Assembly (NCBI GenBank): GCA_964643965.1
Contig: CAZXVH010000180.1
Span: 1 to 5,296 of the forward strand
DNA: 5,296 bases
Source of the DNA: GCA-2746795 sp964643965
GTDB taxonomy: Bacteria; Chloroflexota; Anaerolineae; Promineifilales; Promineifilaceae
Direction of reading: 5' to 3'
Positions 5,159 to 5,296 of this stretch are shown here, piece by piece. The notes below the pieces were generated by a model, which did not search any database, was not told the origin of the DNA, and saw only the letters and a list, made by a program, of their open reading frames with translations. The position numbers were made by a program, and so were the translations under genes. Each line of letters begins with the position of its first letter. Position 1 is the stretch's first letter.

Positions 5159-5296
5159 TCAGTAAGGTAACAATGAACTTTTTGTATAAAAACAAGAAAA
5201 CCGCCATCTGCGGGAAGATCTTTTCTGGCTTGTCCAGGTCAGGTAGGGAAGCGCCATAATGGGCAGAATGGCGACAAAATAAAAGCTGCTATACTG
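5159..5296 (-). CDS. Possible C-terminal fragment of a membrane protein (partial)
   Basis: The minus strand is open from the window edge to a TGA at 5159-5161, giving 45 residues. They begin with a hydrophobic stretch, SSFYFVAILPIMALPYLTW (3-21), followed by a serine- and arginine-rich tail. A transmembrane helix followed by a basic tail is a common end for an inner-membrane protein, and the orientation matches the 75-aa gene downstream. The other two minus frames close within 20 codons. The evidence is only open frame and composition; 45 open codons can occur by chance. Confidence 0.33.
   Translation of the reverse strand, partial: QYSSFYFVAILPIMALPYLTWTSQKRSSRRWRFSCFYTKSSLLPY

Noticed and set aside
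5172..5258. Plus-strand mini-ORF beginning MNFLYKNKKTAI, with AAGG upstream
   Set aside because: It has only 28 codons, no recognisable features, and lies opposite the longer open minus-strand frame. It is not distinguishable from chance.

Overview
The window reads as an accessory or housekeeping segment of a GC-rich bacterial chromosome or large replicon. It holds three well-supported genes, one likely small gene, and possibly the end of a fifth. The organism cannot be fixed from the sequence. The gene styles, and the repeated palindrome ACGGCCGT inside coding regions, remind me of Chloroflexota (Anaerolineae-like) genomes, but that is a recollection rather than a proof.

Left part (1-1278): a ParA/Soj-family ATPase gene lies on the minus strand (36-812). 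It is bracketed by arrays of one 8-bp tandem repeat with a conserved TAGTC/GACTA core. Six units at 1-48 supply the gene's stop codon and last codons. Fourteen units in the opposite orientation lie directly upstream of its ribosome binding site (827-938). Seven more in the first orientation (959-1014) follow a 20-bp spacer that can itself form a small hairpin. Beyond them lie two -35-like hexamers facing parA, a 16-bp parS-like palindrome (1069-1084), another dyad (1087-1106), and an extended -10 promoter overlapped by an inverted repeat (1162-1189) facing the next operon. This divergent intergenic region is the most information-rich part of the window. Together the signals suggest a partition or ParA-autoregulation locus, although no ParB or other centromere-binding partner gene is visible.

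Middle part (1279-4688): a two-gene plus-strand operon with a 14-bp gap. The first gene encodes a GMC-family FAD-dependent alcohol/sterol oxidoreductase, the second an NAD(P)-dependent aldehyde dehydrogenase with all its catalytic residues. In sequence they would oxidise an alcohol to an aldehyde and then to a carboxylic acid. Both proteins end in one hydrophobic helix followed by basic residues, so both are probably tail-anchored in the membrane, which fits a lipophilic substrate such as a fatty or isoprenoid alcohol or a sterol. The operon ends at a hairpin (4711-4750).

Right part (4689-5296): a 75-residue cysteine-containing protein of unknown function is encoded on the minus strand (4777-5004) with a good ribosome binding site, converging on the operon. 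The last 138 bases hold an open minus-strand frame that may be the C-terminal end of a membrane protein running out of the window.
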